This document shows, in pieces, positions 22,988-33,349 of a stretch of 64,000 nucleotides of DNA. The notes beneath the pieces were generated by a model that saw only the letters and a list, made by a program, of their open reading frames with translations, searched no databases and had not been told where the DNA came from. The stretch is from Lyophyllum atratum (taxonomy: Eukaryota > Basidiomycota > Agaricomycetes > Agaricales > Lyophyllaceae): contig JACGCN010000013.1 in assembly GCA_014905825.1 (NCBI GenBank), positions 1,391,230 through 1,455,229 on the forward strand, written 5' to 3'. A program made the position numbers and the translations under genes. Each line of letters opens with the position of its first letter. The first letter of the stretch is position 1.

Positions 22988-23758
22988 TTGGGCGAAGATA
23001 TGGGCGCCCCGGCGAATGCGTGGCAGCAGATGTCAGGTGTTGCCCCGTCCGACTCCCTATTTGACTGGCTCCATCCTTACCTGCGCAGCGCACTCAGCCC
23101 ACCAGGCAGCATGTCCACCACCGCTGAGTCCACCATCACCAGCAGATACAACACGCGGCCCACCACCGCGGAAGCAAGGCTTACACCGTGTCCCTACTCG
23201 ACGCAAGCCATTGTGCGCCACATCGTCGCACCGATCCCAACCATACGACCCAGCCAGTTCACCTCCGACCACACTTGCCTCGCCTACGACACGCACCACC
23301 TCATCACCTACTATCGCACCACTGCGCTCATCGTCTACAAGGCCCTTCAACCAGGTGACAACGTCGAGCTCTTTCTTGACCAACGGCCAGCAAGGCTTCA
23401 ACGGCCAGCGGCAACCAGGCCTCACCCCCAAGCAGGCTGGTGGGTCACTGACCACCGAGCGGGATGGCTGCTCAGTGTAAAAATTGTGGGGATCATCCGT
23501 TGCAACGATCCCGACTGGCTGTATTTCTCCCTCACTAGTCATGATAACCGACTTGACCACCTGGCCGTCCTCATCATCCCAGCAGATCTGCAATCGTGCG
23601 GTCTGCCACATCCTCGGGCGGCACGTACTCAGGGCCGCCGCAAAGCGTATGATGTCTCGGCACCCGCTCCTCCGAGGATGCTGCGACTTGGGCAGAAGAA
23701 GATCAGCGACCTGATGGGGCCAAAGGAGGCTCCCATTGACCCGATCTATTGGGAATGA
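22988..23758 (+). CDS. hypothetical protein, paralogue of the 24472 gene
   Basis: Single open frame of 256 residues starting MGEDMGAPANAWQQMSG. I do not recognise a named domain. The central part (about residues 105-200) matches the next gene in pattern: ALIVYKALQPGDNVELFLDQ against GFVLYKPIGLGGDIEIYSDT, then VKIVGIIRCNDPDWLYFSL against a D-W-Y-DLV block, then HLAVLIIPADLQSCG against HATLLVPSACAKLGCGG. This match is what makes the plus strand the coding strand, although a long open frame also exists on the minus strand. The start is uncertain. Confidence 0.5.
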   Translation: MGEDMGAPANAWQQMSGVAPSDSLFDWLHPYLRSALSPPGSMSTTAESTITSRYNTRPTTAEARLTPCPYSTQAIVRHIVAPIPTIRPSQFTSDHTCLAYDTHHLITYYRTTALIVYKALQPGDNVELFLDQRPARLQRPAATRPHPQAGWWVTDHRAGWLLSVKIVGIIRCNDPDWLYFSLTSHDNRLDHLAVLIIPADLQSCGLPHPRAARTQGRRKAYDVSAPAPPRMLRLGQKKISDLMGPKEAPIDPIYWE

Positions 23759-23770
23759 TCGTCCGTCGTT

Positions 23771-23876
23771 GCCTCGAACATCGTTGCCTCGAACATCGTT
23801 GCCTCGAACATCGACATCGTTGCGATCCTCTATCATGGTCCCCTCGAACATCGTTGCCTCGAACATCGACATCGTC
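23771..23876 (+). repeat. 15-bp minisatellite
   Basis: Tandem copies of CCTCGAACATCGTTG (three in a row from 23772), then a short interruption and two further copies near 23842-23872. The array starts just after the stop of the preceding gene. Confidence 0.85.
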
Positions 23877-24099
23877 GCGACTCATGCTTGCTGCACAGAC
23901 TCGTTATTTTGACACAGACTCGTTATTTTGCACGGCATTTCTTAACCCGACCAAGTTGGTACAGACTCCTCATGATCATTGGCATATTTCCTCCGTACAT
24001 ACACCTCCGATAAACTTCATATATCAAGCGTGCTGGCGATATACCCTATTTTTCCTCCGCACTTCCGAGCCATTAAAATTCAAACGTACTGATTCATTC

Positions 24100-24235
24100 G
24101 CAAGCTTGCTTCGTTTACGACGATCGGGCGCATGGCTGAGCATATATTCAGACGTGCTGATTTGTTCGAATCCGCGCGCCTGGCAGCCAAAGACGGCAAG
24201 CTTGCTTCGTTACGACGATCGGGCGCATGGCTGAG
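24100..24235 (+). repeat. direct repeat of about 40 bp
   Basis: The segment beginning GCAAGCTTGCTTCGTT and ending GGGCGCATGGCTGAG occurs at 24100-24140 and again at 24196-24235, with one base missing in the second copy. The intervening bases are unrelated. No function is apparent. Confidence 0.85.
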
Positions 24236-24471
24236 TCACATTTTGAGGGTGTTTTCCTCTCTCGCTCTGCCACCTAACCTTAATATACTTGTCTCTTCTA
24301 GGCTTCTTGTTTCTTCTAGGCACGCCCTCTGGTTCCCGGACAGGCTTCTGCTACTCAAGATGCTTTCCCTGCAACACGTTGCGCCGCCGCGCCCCTAAGG
24401 TAACAGTTCAGAAGCTTGAAAGGCCAAGATAAATTCCTCTCACTCATGTAGTTAACCGTCAGTGCTCTGTC

Positions 24472-25476
24472 ATGTCCTCCCACTCGAATGGCAGTTCACT
24501 CCGCGTTGGAGAACACCCCTTCTCACCCTCGTTCACCTTCAGCCTCCAGCCTCCGTCGACAGATATCACAGGCTCCGTCTTGTCGTTCAGCTCTGATGGC
24601 GGCTCTCTAGGCGTTGGCAATCACTATACACTCCCTGCCTACCAGGAATTCTCCCAGCAGACCACGCGCAGTAGACCACCCCCGTACTGTGAAGCTCTCT
24701 ATAGTAATAGAGACCCTTCGCGCGCAGACCCCCAAGATGTCATGGGCAGCTCGATCAGACGAGCAACTTTTTTTATCGATACACCTCCCCCATCGTCGAT
24801 TTCAACCTCGTCCTCAGCTCTTAGCTTCACCAGCTCTTCAGACCTCAGCGTCACCAGCTCTGATGAGAGCTCCGAGTCGGCCTATCACCCTCGCCGTCGG
24901 TTCTTCCTCAACCCGCCGGCTACATACCGCCATCGCCAAACAACCAAGATTTTAGCCCGGCGCTCGAGTTTCCCCGGGGGGTTGTCCTATCGCTTGACCG
25001 GATTTGTTCTTTACAAGCCCATCGGACTTGGTGGTGACATCGAAATATACAGCGACACCAGGCCAGAGGTCGAACCCGACGTTGGACCATCAAAATGGGA
25101 CTTCAAGGGGACTGTGATAAGGATGTTGCGCTCGAGGGAGGCTTCATGGGTCTGGTACGACTTAGTCACGGTCGGCGGCTTTCATGCCACCCTCCTTGTC
25201 CCCAGCGCTTGTGCGAAGTTAGGATGTGGGGGCAGAATCATGGACTTTATTTGGACGAAGTGCCTCGCACCTACAACTACTCTGGCTTATGCCATTTCCG
25301 ACCCACTCGACGAGCCTAGCGCTGAGGCATACACATCCGCGCGCCGCGACATCGACCAACTCCTGGCGGTGTCTGTGGCCTATTCCGTCGGAGGAGAGAT
25401 ACAAAACCAGCCTCGCGGACAGCCTGTCCATCGGCGAGTGATACTGCGCTTGCTATCACTCTTTGGCTGGAAGTAG
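24472..25476 (+). CDS. hypothetical protein, Ser-rich, paralogue of the 22988 gene
   Basis: Single exon, 334 residues, starting MSSHSNGSSLRVGEHPFSPS. The N-terminal 145 residues are low-complexity Ser/Pro/Thr-rich and probably disordered. A globular part follows (about residues 165-285): LSYRLTGFVLYKPIGLGGD, DIEIYSDTRP, WDFKGTVIRML, WVWYDLVTVGGFHATLLVPS and CAKLGCGG. The same succession of blocks occurs in the gene 700 bp upstream. No known domain is recognised, and there is no signal peptide or membrane segment. The pair looks like an old tandem duplication of a lineage-specific family. Confidence 0.6.
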   Translation: MSSHSNGSSLRVGEHPFSPSFTFSLQPPSTDITGSVLSFSSDGGSLGVGNHYTLPAYQEFSQQTTRSRPPPYCEALYSNRDPSRADPQDVMGSSIRRATFFIDTPPPSSISTSSSALSFTSSSDLSVTSSDESSESAYHPRRRFFLNPPATYRHRQTTKILARRSSFPGGLSYRLTGFVLYKPIGLGGDIEIYSDTRPEVEPDVGPSKWDFKGTVIRMLRSREASWVWYDLVTVGGFHATLLVPSACAKLGCGGRIMDFIWTKCLAPTTTLAYAISDPLDEPSAEAYTSARRDIDQLLAVSVAYSVGGEIQNQPRGQPVHRRVILRLLSLFGWK

Positions 25477-25699
25477 TTTTCGCTCGGCCTCCTCACCTCA
25501 CCACATGGATCCCACATTTGATTGCATCATTCCGAGCTACCCCTTCGCAAACGCCTCCGTTGCAATGTATGTAGTTTTATCTTGCTATATCTTGAGCTCA
25601 GACAGCAATTTTCGCGATAATTGAGTCATATGTTCTCGACTAATATACATATATGTTTCTGACCACTCGAAGACATTACCTTGTGGTGTTCTTCTTGAA

Positions 25700-27035
25700 T
25701 CATTCAATGAGTATGTTTACCTAAAGTCTAAAATCAATTCTGGCGCAGAGAGAACACAAGAAAAGCAAGCAGCCTACAAATTCATTTTGTACCCATCCCC
25801 CCGCCCTTCGGACAGCTGCTAATGACCATCGCTGCTCCAAAGGTGCATGCACAAACCTGTATTGCGCTCCTCCCCTGCGGAGTGAATGGGCTGTGTAGCG
25901 CTTCACTGAATCGCCCGTAAACTCGCTAATCAAGTTCTGCACCATGTTATGCGTCATTTCGCGGTCGGGGTAGATGGTGCCTCCGGAAGAAATGAGCGGA
26001 AAAAGGTAATCATCAGTTGCTAGGGGTCGCCCGATGGTGCGCTCGACGTAGTCCATATATCGGAGGAGATGAGTATAAAGGTCAATTTCTTCCATGTCCT
26101 GCTCGAATATCTTGTAGACCTTGCCTTCCGAGTCGGGTATGCTTAGATCAGATGACGGAGTTGGTGATAAACGCACTCACTACGCATGGGATCAGTGTTT
26201 GGTAACAATATTCTGATGTAGGGATGGTTGCTCTCGTCGATGCAACCGCGCATGATATGGCCGGTTCGTACTTTGGTTAGCTCATGGTTACTAGAAAGAA
26301 CAGCCGCGGTAAATGATTCGTCTACGTCATCAATAGTATGGTGGCGTACCGAACCCAGATGTTGAAGCCGAAGGCGAACATTGCTCGCCCCGAAGCGTGC
26401 TTGAGTGCTAGAGCACTTTCACTGTCACTTTTGGGTAGACTTTGAAGGGCCTCAGATGGATACTGGTTTTCAGACCAGTCCATCAAATCCTTCATTGCAT
26501 CGCGGCCTAGTGGCTCTACTTGGTCGCGAGAAGATGGGCCGCTGCTTCGAATAGACTTGATGAGAGCCCTCAACGAAGTAGCACGCGCTGGATTGCCTTG
26601 AATGGCACCTGTATCTTCCTGGTAACCGAAGTATTCTCCGGACCAGCGACCATCTCCCCTTCAGTTCGCATCCGAGGTCGGTCATTGCGACACATAGACG
26701 CCAGACATTGTCACTTACATCTTATCCCAGTAATGGGTAAATGCCTGTTGAATTGATACAGCTGTACTGATCCCAATTGCTTCGGTGACACATCTGTTGG
26801 TGAGATAGGCCTCGAGCGCAAAGAGCGAGTACCGGTTCGGAGGGCCCGAAAACGCCTTCTCAAGTATATCGGTACCCGTTTCATCATTGACCAGCCTTTC
26901 AGGTCGCTCCGCAGCGAGCTTGGCCAGGAAAGCGAAGCCTTTTTGTAGGTGGCCGCTATAGACTGCCATTGTTGCCGTTGATGGTGTCATAGTCATCGAA
27001 GTGGTGGAAGTGGGAAATGAATTGACACAAAACAC
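25700..27035 (-). pseudogene. Crypton-like tyrosine recombinase, truncated copy
   Basis: Minus-strand exons: an N-terminal SAM-like segment (LEKAFSGPPNRYSLFALEAY, 26715-27035), a middle exon (26322-26660), then the catalytic part (25740-26280). Recombinase boxes are the first Arg in WVRNHELTKVR (spliced), HxxR in TAHSLRRGGAQYRF, and AGGWV for the third box. After splicing at 25780 the frame ends VQNEFVNILIE-stop at 25700-25702. That is where the second copy of the window continues with DTLMRYLFDCL, which bears the candidate catalytic tyrosine. The copy therefore lacks the nucleophile and the C-terminal GCR1_C-like domain. It shares exon structure and sequence with the copy at 57341-60026, so it is a dead relative of that element. 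Confidence 0.75.
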
Positions 27036-27299
27036 GGTCGCACTTTTATATCATGTCTTGGTTTCAGTTTTTGTCAGCATGTAATTATAGACAAGCATTC
27101 TGGGGAGTTGTATTGAAAAAATAATTTACTGAAAGCATGGAGTTAGAAACTGAAAAGACTAAGAGCGAGAGAAGCTGTTGCTCACATAGGACGATAGAGT
27201 CAGCGAGCCCGATATGGTGCCTAGAGGGAATAGATTTACCTTGGCGTCAACTTAGTGACATTGCCAGGTATCATCAGCAGCCAGCCACCAGTGCTTGCC

Positions 27300-28340
27300 C
27301 TACGTCCAAATCCTCATTAGTATCTCACACATAAAGACAAGGGTCGCACGCGCATCCAACGGGTTGGTAGCAGTGTTGCATATATGAAGCCACGCGCTCA
27401 TTGAAAGGCGCCTTATCGAAACCGCGCAAATTCGGCAGATGGATCTTGAGCCACCGCAGGCTGCGCTCGCCCAAACGCTTCGCCTCACCGAATTTGAAAA
27501 GCCCGCGAGATATATCATCACCGATGTGGTTCGGATGTGGGGTAGTGAGGTGCGCTCTGCCACGAAAGTCGAAGTCCACTCGCCACTGCTCCAGACCTCA
27601 AGGACCACGTCGAAAACTTCCTTATTGATCTTCCATGGCGCGCTCCAGAGAACATCTAGACCTGCAAACACCTGCTCGACATTCCCGGCTTCAGCTGCGT
27701 GCTTGAGGTAGCTCAGTTGCTCAGTAGAGTCCTGGAACCGCATGGCATTGGCTAGGGGTGGTTGCTAGTCAGCGGGTGATTGATAAAAGCACGAAAAAGG
27801 ACATACTCTTGTTGTACAGGTAACCGCCATTGTCGTGGGTTAACCAAGGCTTCGGTTTGACCAGGCAGATGACGAGGATGAAGTGCCGCATGCAGCCTGT
27901 CTCTTGCGAGACGCTCGGACATAGGTGGTTCAGCCGTAGGACTCCGAGTTTCGGGCCCCGCATGTACTCGTAGGTATGGTAGAAAGCGGGTTGGACCTCA
28001 GAGCTAACAGTAGATTGTGACTTGTCAGCTCACGCAATTACTCGATATTAGGAAAGGTGCTCACATCTCTTATTCTGTTAAGCTCCGCCACATCCATCAG
28101 ACACTCATCACACCAATCTTCGACCGTACATGCTACGTCCACTTCCGCCGTCCAGCCCTCCCCGTCCGGCATAGGTTTCGCCGCCGCCATCCGCCGCTGT
28201 GCCAGACACCGATACCCCATGTTAGAGAAGTATCCTGCATCTCCGGCCCGTGGCATGAACAAGAAAGAGAGTTCAGAGTTTGGAGTCGAGCAGGGAATAG
28301 GGAGTTTGTGGTTGACATCGAGTTCGTTGAGGGGCAAATC
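27300..28340 (-). pseudogene. RPO41: mitochondrial RNA polymerase (RPO41) pseudogene, 3' piece
   Basis: Minus-strand reading gives consecutive pieces of the single-subunit phage-type mitochondrial RNA polymerase: FSNMGYRCLAQRRMAAAKP, EGWTAEV, ECLMDVAELNRIRD, EVQPAFYHTYEYMRGPKLGV, LVKPKPWLTHDNGGYLYNK, AMRFQDSTEQLSYLKHA, GLDVLWSAPWKINKEVFDVV and VDFDFRGRAHLTTPHPNHIG up to FGEAKRLGERSLRWLKIHLP. The frame changes several times. About 100 residues are missing between VLEVWSSGE and the FDFRGRA motif. The catalytic palm beyond this point is absent. An intron between GGYLYNK and AMRFQD is preserved, so this came from genomic DNA and not from mRNA. A further 5' piece of the same gene lies at 29829-30045. 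Confidence 0.85.
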
Positions 28341-28752
28341 AGCGGGAGCGTAGCCTGTGGGTGGTCAGGATATGAGAGCGGGAGGGTGGGTGTCCATGAC
28401 GGTACTCGTGGGGGCACGATTCCAGCGTATGAAGAGGCGTCGCGCTTCTCCCCTCGCTGAGCGACTTTGACGAATGTCATCGGCAATCGCAGAGATAACA
28501 CATCACCAGCCTCGTGTTCAAGATCTTATCTTATCTCATGCCCCAAACATATCCCAAGCCCTGCCGGAGAGGTGTAATCAGCAACAAGAGACACTCTCCT
28601 TACCACTCTCTAATAAAATACAAGAAAGACACTCGTCATATAATCAAGAACACAATACAGATCAGAGTCCATGTTCGCCAGGATACACAAAACACATTCG
28701 CTTCACACGGCAGGTCAGAGGAACAACGAGGACATGGCAGACGGCGGCGAGC

Positions 28753-29720
28753 CTAGTTCGCAGCCTCGCCATTGACATCCTTCTTGTCCGCATTCTCGTT
28801 AGAGTACGTGTACGTGGGGGGAGCAGGGGCGGCCGCGCCGTCCTCGTACTCCTCGACGACGAAGATCTCAGTGTACTTGTTCTCGTCCTCTTTGGGGCCC
28901 TTGATGAGGCGGTAAAGGACGCTAGCGAGGACCCAGAACATCCTCAGGAATACACCAATTCCGCAGCCTAGACATAAGCGTAAAACAAACGAGACACGAA
29001 ACGAGTCAGTAAAAAGTTCCTGTATGATGCGAAACGGGGAGCAGACGCACCAAGGACGAAGGTGACGGCTCTTCCCTCCCACGCGCCCACGGGCCCAGCA
29101 CCATCAGAGCGGCATGAACACGCTGCAACGTAGAAGAGTTGCGCAGACGCTGTTGCAGCCGCCGCGGTCGTGGCCATGGTGGGGGCGGGGGTGGACGATG
29201 TACGGGTTGGGGATGGCGCCGGGGTGGGGCCGGACCCTGCCCTCTTCGACGAAGGTGTTGGTCATTGCACCGAGGAAGGGAAGGATATGAACCCGGTTGG
29301 AATCCGAGCCAATGGGGCGGACGTGATGGTGGTGGTGGGGTTGGGGGCGCTCGGTGGCCTCGATCAAAGGCCAGCTGAGAGCCTTCCTGAAGGCGTTGGA
29401 GAGTGCGATAGCTCTCTGGCACATGCGGGAGCCGCCGCAGGGACCACTGTGGTTGGATTGGGTGGTGGCGGGCCTGACGAGAATGGCGACGTTGGGGTTG
29501 GCATTAGGTCGGGGGACGGCGCGGCCGAAACGGAAGTTGGAGGGGAGTTCTTGGTTGGTGCTTGTGACTACCACCACACGGATGGGACTGGCGCCGACCT
29601 GGACTGTGAAATCGGTGGGGATCAGTCAGAAAGGGTGGGTAAAGGAGGGGAGTCTGAGAAGTGGGGCGGCGTACCGAGGGCAGCACCAGCCGCTGTGGCG
29701 GTGAGGAGAGCAAATTTCAT
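28753..29720 (-). CDS. secreted or membrane hypothetical protein, frame broken
   Basis: Starts MKFALLTATAAGAAL (signal peptide), and an intron joins this to VQVGASPIRVVVVTSTNQEL. A His-rich segment follows (PQPHHHHHVRP), then HILPFLGAMTNTF. The last exon begins at an intron in VLG/CGIGVFLRMFWVLASVLY, a probable transmembrane segment, and ends in an acidic tail with stop at 28753-28755. Between these parts the frame changes twice, near 29140 and near 29085. The second change coincides with an 8-bp near-tandem repeat (CGTGGGCG then CGTGGGAG); without it LGPW would run straight into EGRAVTFVLG. It is therefore either a pseudogene or has splicing I could not resolve. It sits between the two halves of the RPO41 pseudogene. 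The family is not recognised. Confidence 0.55.
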
Positions 29721-29828
29721 ACGACGATCTGAGGAGGGTGCCAAGAAGAATCTTTATAGGTTGAGCCAAGGTCGAGGTGTAGAGTAACGCACAGGTTGGT
29801 GTAGAATATGTAATGTAGCGAGGATAAG

Positions 29829-30045
29829 GCGTGTCTCGCTGCTCGTGGCGCTGCGGATTCACTTGAGATTTTGTTAGCTTGCAAATTTGACTTATACTCG
29901 GTCTCCACAGCCCGCCCTATAGCCACCAACGCCCTCGTCGTCTACATCCCATCATAGATACCGCCCGAACACTGTAGCCGCATAACTCGAGGATGGTGAT
30001 GAGCGACAGACGCTCGATTTCACGAGGGAGAGGTAAGGGGAGAAG
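29829..30045 (-). pseudogene. RPO41: mitochondrial RNA polymerase (RPO41) pseudogene, 5' piece
   Basis: The minus strand encodes EIERLSLITILEL, then a frame change, then SGGIYDGM-stop-TTRALVAIGRAVETEYKSNL. This matches the RPO41 segment that precedes the FSNxGYR block found at 28.3 kb. The in-frame TAG is at 29942-29944. Together with the piece at 27300-28340 the order and orientation are correct, with about 1.5 kb inserted between them. Confidence 0.75.
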
Positions 30046-30344
30046 AGGGTGTCGGTCCTCCGTGGGTCTCATACTAACGCGAGATGTTCTGCGGAGGAAA
30101 AGGAAAGAAAAGTTTTTGCAGCTGGGAGAGAGTGAGGGAGAGACGCGATAGGATAAGACTTGTGGGAACTAGGAGTTCAAGTCACCGCTCTTGACTAAAC
30201 TTGTTTTTGGCATTGACAATGACGACGACATGCATCCTCACGACTCTGCGCTCCTGTTCCATATACCGCTATCTTTAGCTCAACGAGGAATCTTTCTTCT
30301 ACTTCGAGTTAACTCAAAGTCAAATTAGCGCAGTATGATAATAT
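30046..30344. other. short intergenic stretch
   Basis: Nothing recognised between the RPO41 remnant and the stop codon of the PHD-finger gene. Confidence 0.5.
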
Positions 30345-32068
30345 CTACGCTCGCTCCTCCCGATACCACTCTCCTCTTGTTGAATTCGCCTTCTCTAAAT
30401 TTCCCCGCGAGTGCTTTACGAGCCCCTTCTTGAGGCGATATGTTACGGTGTAGCCACACCTCCCGTTACCGCATGTATGCTCGAGTTTAACCACTTGCTT
30501 CTTGGCCAACTCGACTTTGGTGGGCTTCCCCCATGGCTTGAATGCACCGCATTTGGGGCAGCTGTAAGGAGCTGGCTCACCGAATGGCTTTGCTGCCTGA
30601 TGTGCCCAGGTGTACCTCATGGTTACCATGCCTTTTTGCAGCATGTACACGTCGGTGTGAGCTCCGACGCCCTGGAAGTCGTCGAGGATCGCATCCCACC
30701 GCTTTTCATGCACGAACCAGGCAACAGATGCTGCTTGTAGGAGCGGATTTGTCAGACAAGGCTGCATATGCGCTTGGCCAAAGGCCATTACCCATGCGAA
30801 GAAGCCTCTACATTAGGGACGGTATAAGTGAGAAAGGTATGTCATCGGTATCATGCCGAGCTCACCGATCTGCAAAGGCTTTTATGTCCTTGTAGGCTTC
30901 GTCGACGGTCATCATGGCCCCGCAGACCAGCATGGTCAACGTGCTTCGCCCTCCCACTTGGAACAAATCCGTCAACGATGGCGGAAAGAGGTTCTCAAGC
31001 ACCTGTTATTAATATTTGATTAACAATATCTGCTAAGGTATGATGATTTGCGCACTGCCGCTACTGTGTCTGCACCCTGGGCTCCAACCGTATAATGCAG
31101 GTCTCCGCGGTCCGGATCGCTGTGGTCTGTAAAAAAAACTGCAAATGTCCGAAAACTGCATGGTATCTTGTTAGATGACCTTCGGCCCATGTCAGAGTTA
31201 ACGTTAGCGCACCGTCTCAAATCCCCGTTTTTCAGGCGGTTCACAAGGATGTCTACTTTGCTGTTGTACTCTTCAAACTTCGTATCGCTCCCCATGTCCC
31301 AGGGTAGGTCGATGAATGCAACGTTATTCGGGAGGTAAGGTGCAAGATTGTGGAAAACCACTCTGGCTGAATCGCCGTTTGGATTGACGGATGCTAACCG
31401 GACAGAGATGACTACGAGCGCAGGCGAGCTGCAGAGCGCGAATGATTCTCGGGTGGTTGGCCCTCCAGACAAACGTGCCGGCTCTGTTGCGTTTGAAAAG
31501 CCCTTTTTCGCGGTCATAAGGTTATCAGTTTCTCAGTAGATAGTATGCATACTCACGAAATAAGGAGCGATATTCCATTTGTTTGTACCCTGTGGGTGGA
31601 GGTGGCAAGACGGGCAGCAAAATTTGTCCTCGTCGCGCAGCAGTGGAGGGAAATTGATGCAACGATCGCAGACCACCCGTTTGCAGGTATTGCAATTGAC
31701 GGCATTACCTCCGTTGCGACACCCTGAGCAAAACTTCGCGTCCCATGAGGTCAACAATACGCGCAGCTGGGACGTCATGAACTCACTGTATTGTGGCCGT
31801 CGTCGCCGCCGTCGACTTTCATGATGTCGTCCGCTGTGTCTATGTCATTGTGCGGCGCCACTGGTAACCAGGCTTTAGAATTTGCTGCGGCGGGAGCCTG
31901 GTCGGTTGCAGTGCTGCTCTTTTTCTTGACGGGGGCCTTCTTGCGGGTGGATCGCCGACCGTCTTGTCCCATGTCATCGAGCGGACGCGCTCGTTTCCTG
32001 GAAGGTAGGGGCACGCGGGGTGCAGGTTCGCCAGTTGATTTATCCGCTGTTTGCGATGTTCGAGGCAT
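30345..32068 (-). CDS. PHD-like zinc-finger protein of a mushroom-expanded family; possible caspase/CHAT-like core
   Basis: Four or more exons on the minus strand. The start is taken at MPRTSQTADKSTGE (32066-32068), the first ATG of a basic leader with nuclear-localisation-like runs (RKRAR, RKKAPVKKK). Next is a PHD/RING-like finger, FCSGCRNGGNAVNC, CKRVVCDRC and FCCPSCH (about 31600-31740). The following domain contains FIDLPWDMGSDTKFEEYNSK, FAVFFTDHSDPDRGDLHYT and, after an intron with donor GTGCGC, LFPPSLTDLF and STLTMLVCGAMM. A C-terminal zinc ribbon has SCPKCGAFKPWG and HTCGNGRCGYTV. The His of TDHSD and the Cys of LVCGA each follow a hydrophobic strand, as in caspase-like folds; that reading is my inference. 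All exons join in frame, so the gene looks intact. Function unknown. Confidence 0.6.
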
Positions 32069-32966
32069 GATAGAACTCGATTTGGAGAATTCGACGCGTA
32101 TGTTCAAGTTGGCGGAGCTGAACTTAAAATAGTCACATGATCGCGTTTTCTGCTTTTCCACGCGTTTAATTGGCTCGCCTCGGAGTCCTGCCACTTCGAA
32201 GCTTCACCCGCCAACTTCTCGCCTTCCCCAATATATATGCAGTGGCACAAGATTGCGGCGTATGCAGCGGAAGGATCTTTCTAAAACGTTAGCGTGCTCA
32301 CAGCACACCCGGAAGTTCGGGGCTCCAGCCGGTATAGACCAGATGCAGCGCTAAGAAATGCCAGCACTCTTCCACCCAAGGTTAACGTTAAGGACCCAAG
32401 CAGGGCTAGATGATCAGTAGAGGCGGCGCAGCTTGTTCAAAATGCTGCGACACTCTTCGTGGAGCGGCTGCTGCTTGGCTCATCGCTCTTGATTTCGCAT
32501 TTAAGCGCCTACAATGAGGACGTGTTGAAGGTCCATATAAGGGATGTACCATTGGATGACAAGGATTTCGGAAGCTACATATGGAAGATCGAAAGGGTGG
32601 GCATATATGACAGGGGCATCCACAATTTGCTGGAATTGGTGCCAAGCTTCATCTTCCTTGATGCCTTCGTCGATTCGCTGGCCGAGAAATATAGGTCAGT
32701 TATGCATACATCGCACATGACAGACCCAGAACGCACCTCTTTCAGCGCCTGCCGCTCCACAAATTCCTGAAAAAGGCTCAATATCGATATCGAGGACCAA
32801 AAAAAGTAAATCGAGAACCCACCTTCCGCATATAAAGTGTGCGCGACTGCATTGGTGGCAGCATCACCAGCGTTGTTAGCGGCGCGGAGAAGTTCCCCCC
32901 ATCATCCTCATCATTCCCACTTGACTCGCCTGCCCTGGACTCCCCGGCTCATCAAAATCAAAATGT
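32069..32966. other. gene-poor stretch with an unassigned open frame
   Basis: Contains TATATATG at about 32231-32238, in promoter position for the minus-strand PHD-finger gene. A plus-strand 103-codon frame at 32459-32770 (KDFGSYIWKIERVGIYDRG within it) looks protein-like but has no recognised family and may be a fragment. Confidence 0.35.
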
Positions 32967-33322
32967 CCACTCGGAAATGACGGCTTGCTCGAGGGTCAGC
33001 TGAGGAGCGATCTTCTTGCTCAGCTAAGTCACAAACGCGCTAGAATTTTCGGGAATGAAACCAGCTGTGAACGTTTACTAATCTCAGCGATGGCTCTGAA
33101 ATAGTTGATGTGAGTGAACAGACCTTGCGAAGCCGCGATCGGGCTCATCTCGCATTTCAGGAAAGTGCAGAGGGCCCCAAGAAGGTGGCAGGCAGTGCCA
33201 CGCAACTCCTCGTCGTTTATATCAACATTGAGGAGCCCCACGCGAAGCAAGGTTGTTGGAACATTTGAGAAAACGGGAGATGTTCTGTTAATGGTGCTTG
33301 AACTTCTTTCAGATGACCTTTG
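32967..33322 (-). pseudogene. neurofibromin/RasGAP (NF1/IRA-type) pseudogene fragment, distal part
   Basis: Minus-strand reading gives HLKEVQAPLTE, a frame change, then FSNVPTTLLRVGLLNVDIND, EELRGTACHLLGALCTFLK, and after an intron FVT-stop-LSKKIAPQLTLEQAVISEW. This is the C-terminal HEAT-like region downstream of the GAP and Sec14/PH domains in fungal neurofibromin homologues. An in-frame TAG lies at 33024-33026. The fragment stops at a transposon end at 33322 and continues on the other side at 36336. Confidence 0.8.
33315..33322 (+). repeat. 8-bp target-site duplication, left copy
   Basis: GACCTTTG, repeated exactly at 36328-36335. Removing the element and one copy restores the NF1 reading AIRSAKG/HLKEVQ. 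Confidence 0.92.
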
Positions 33323-33349
33323 GAGGTCTTTACACTCCCCCACCTAATC

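Noticed and set aside
23057..23872. 271-codon minus-strand frame over the 22988 gene
   Set aside because: The plus-strand frame matches its neighbouring paralogue; the minus frame begins inside a minisatellite and has no recognisable domain.
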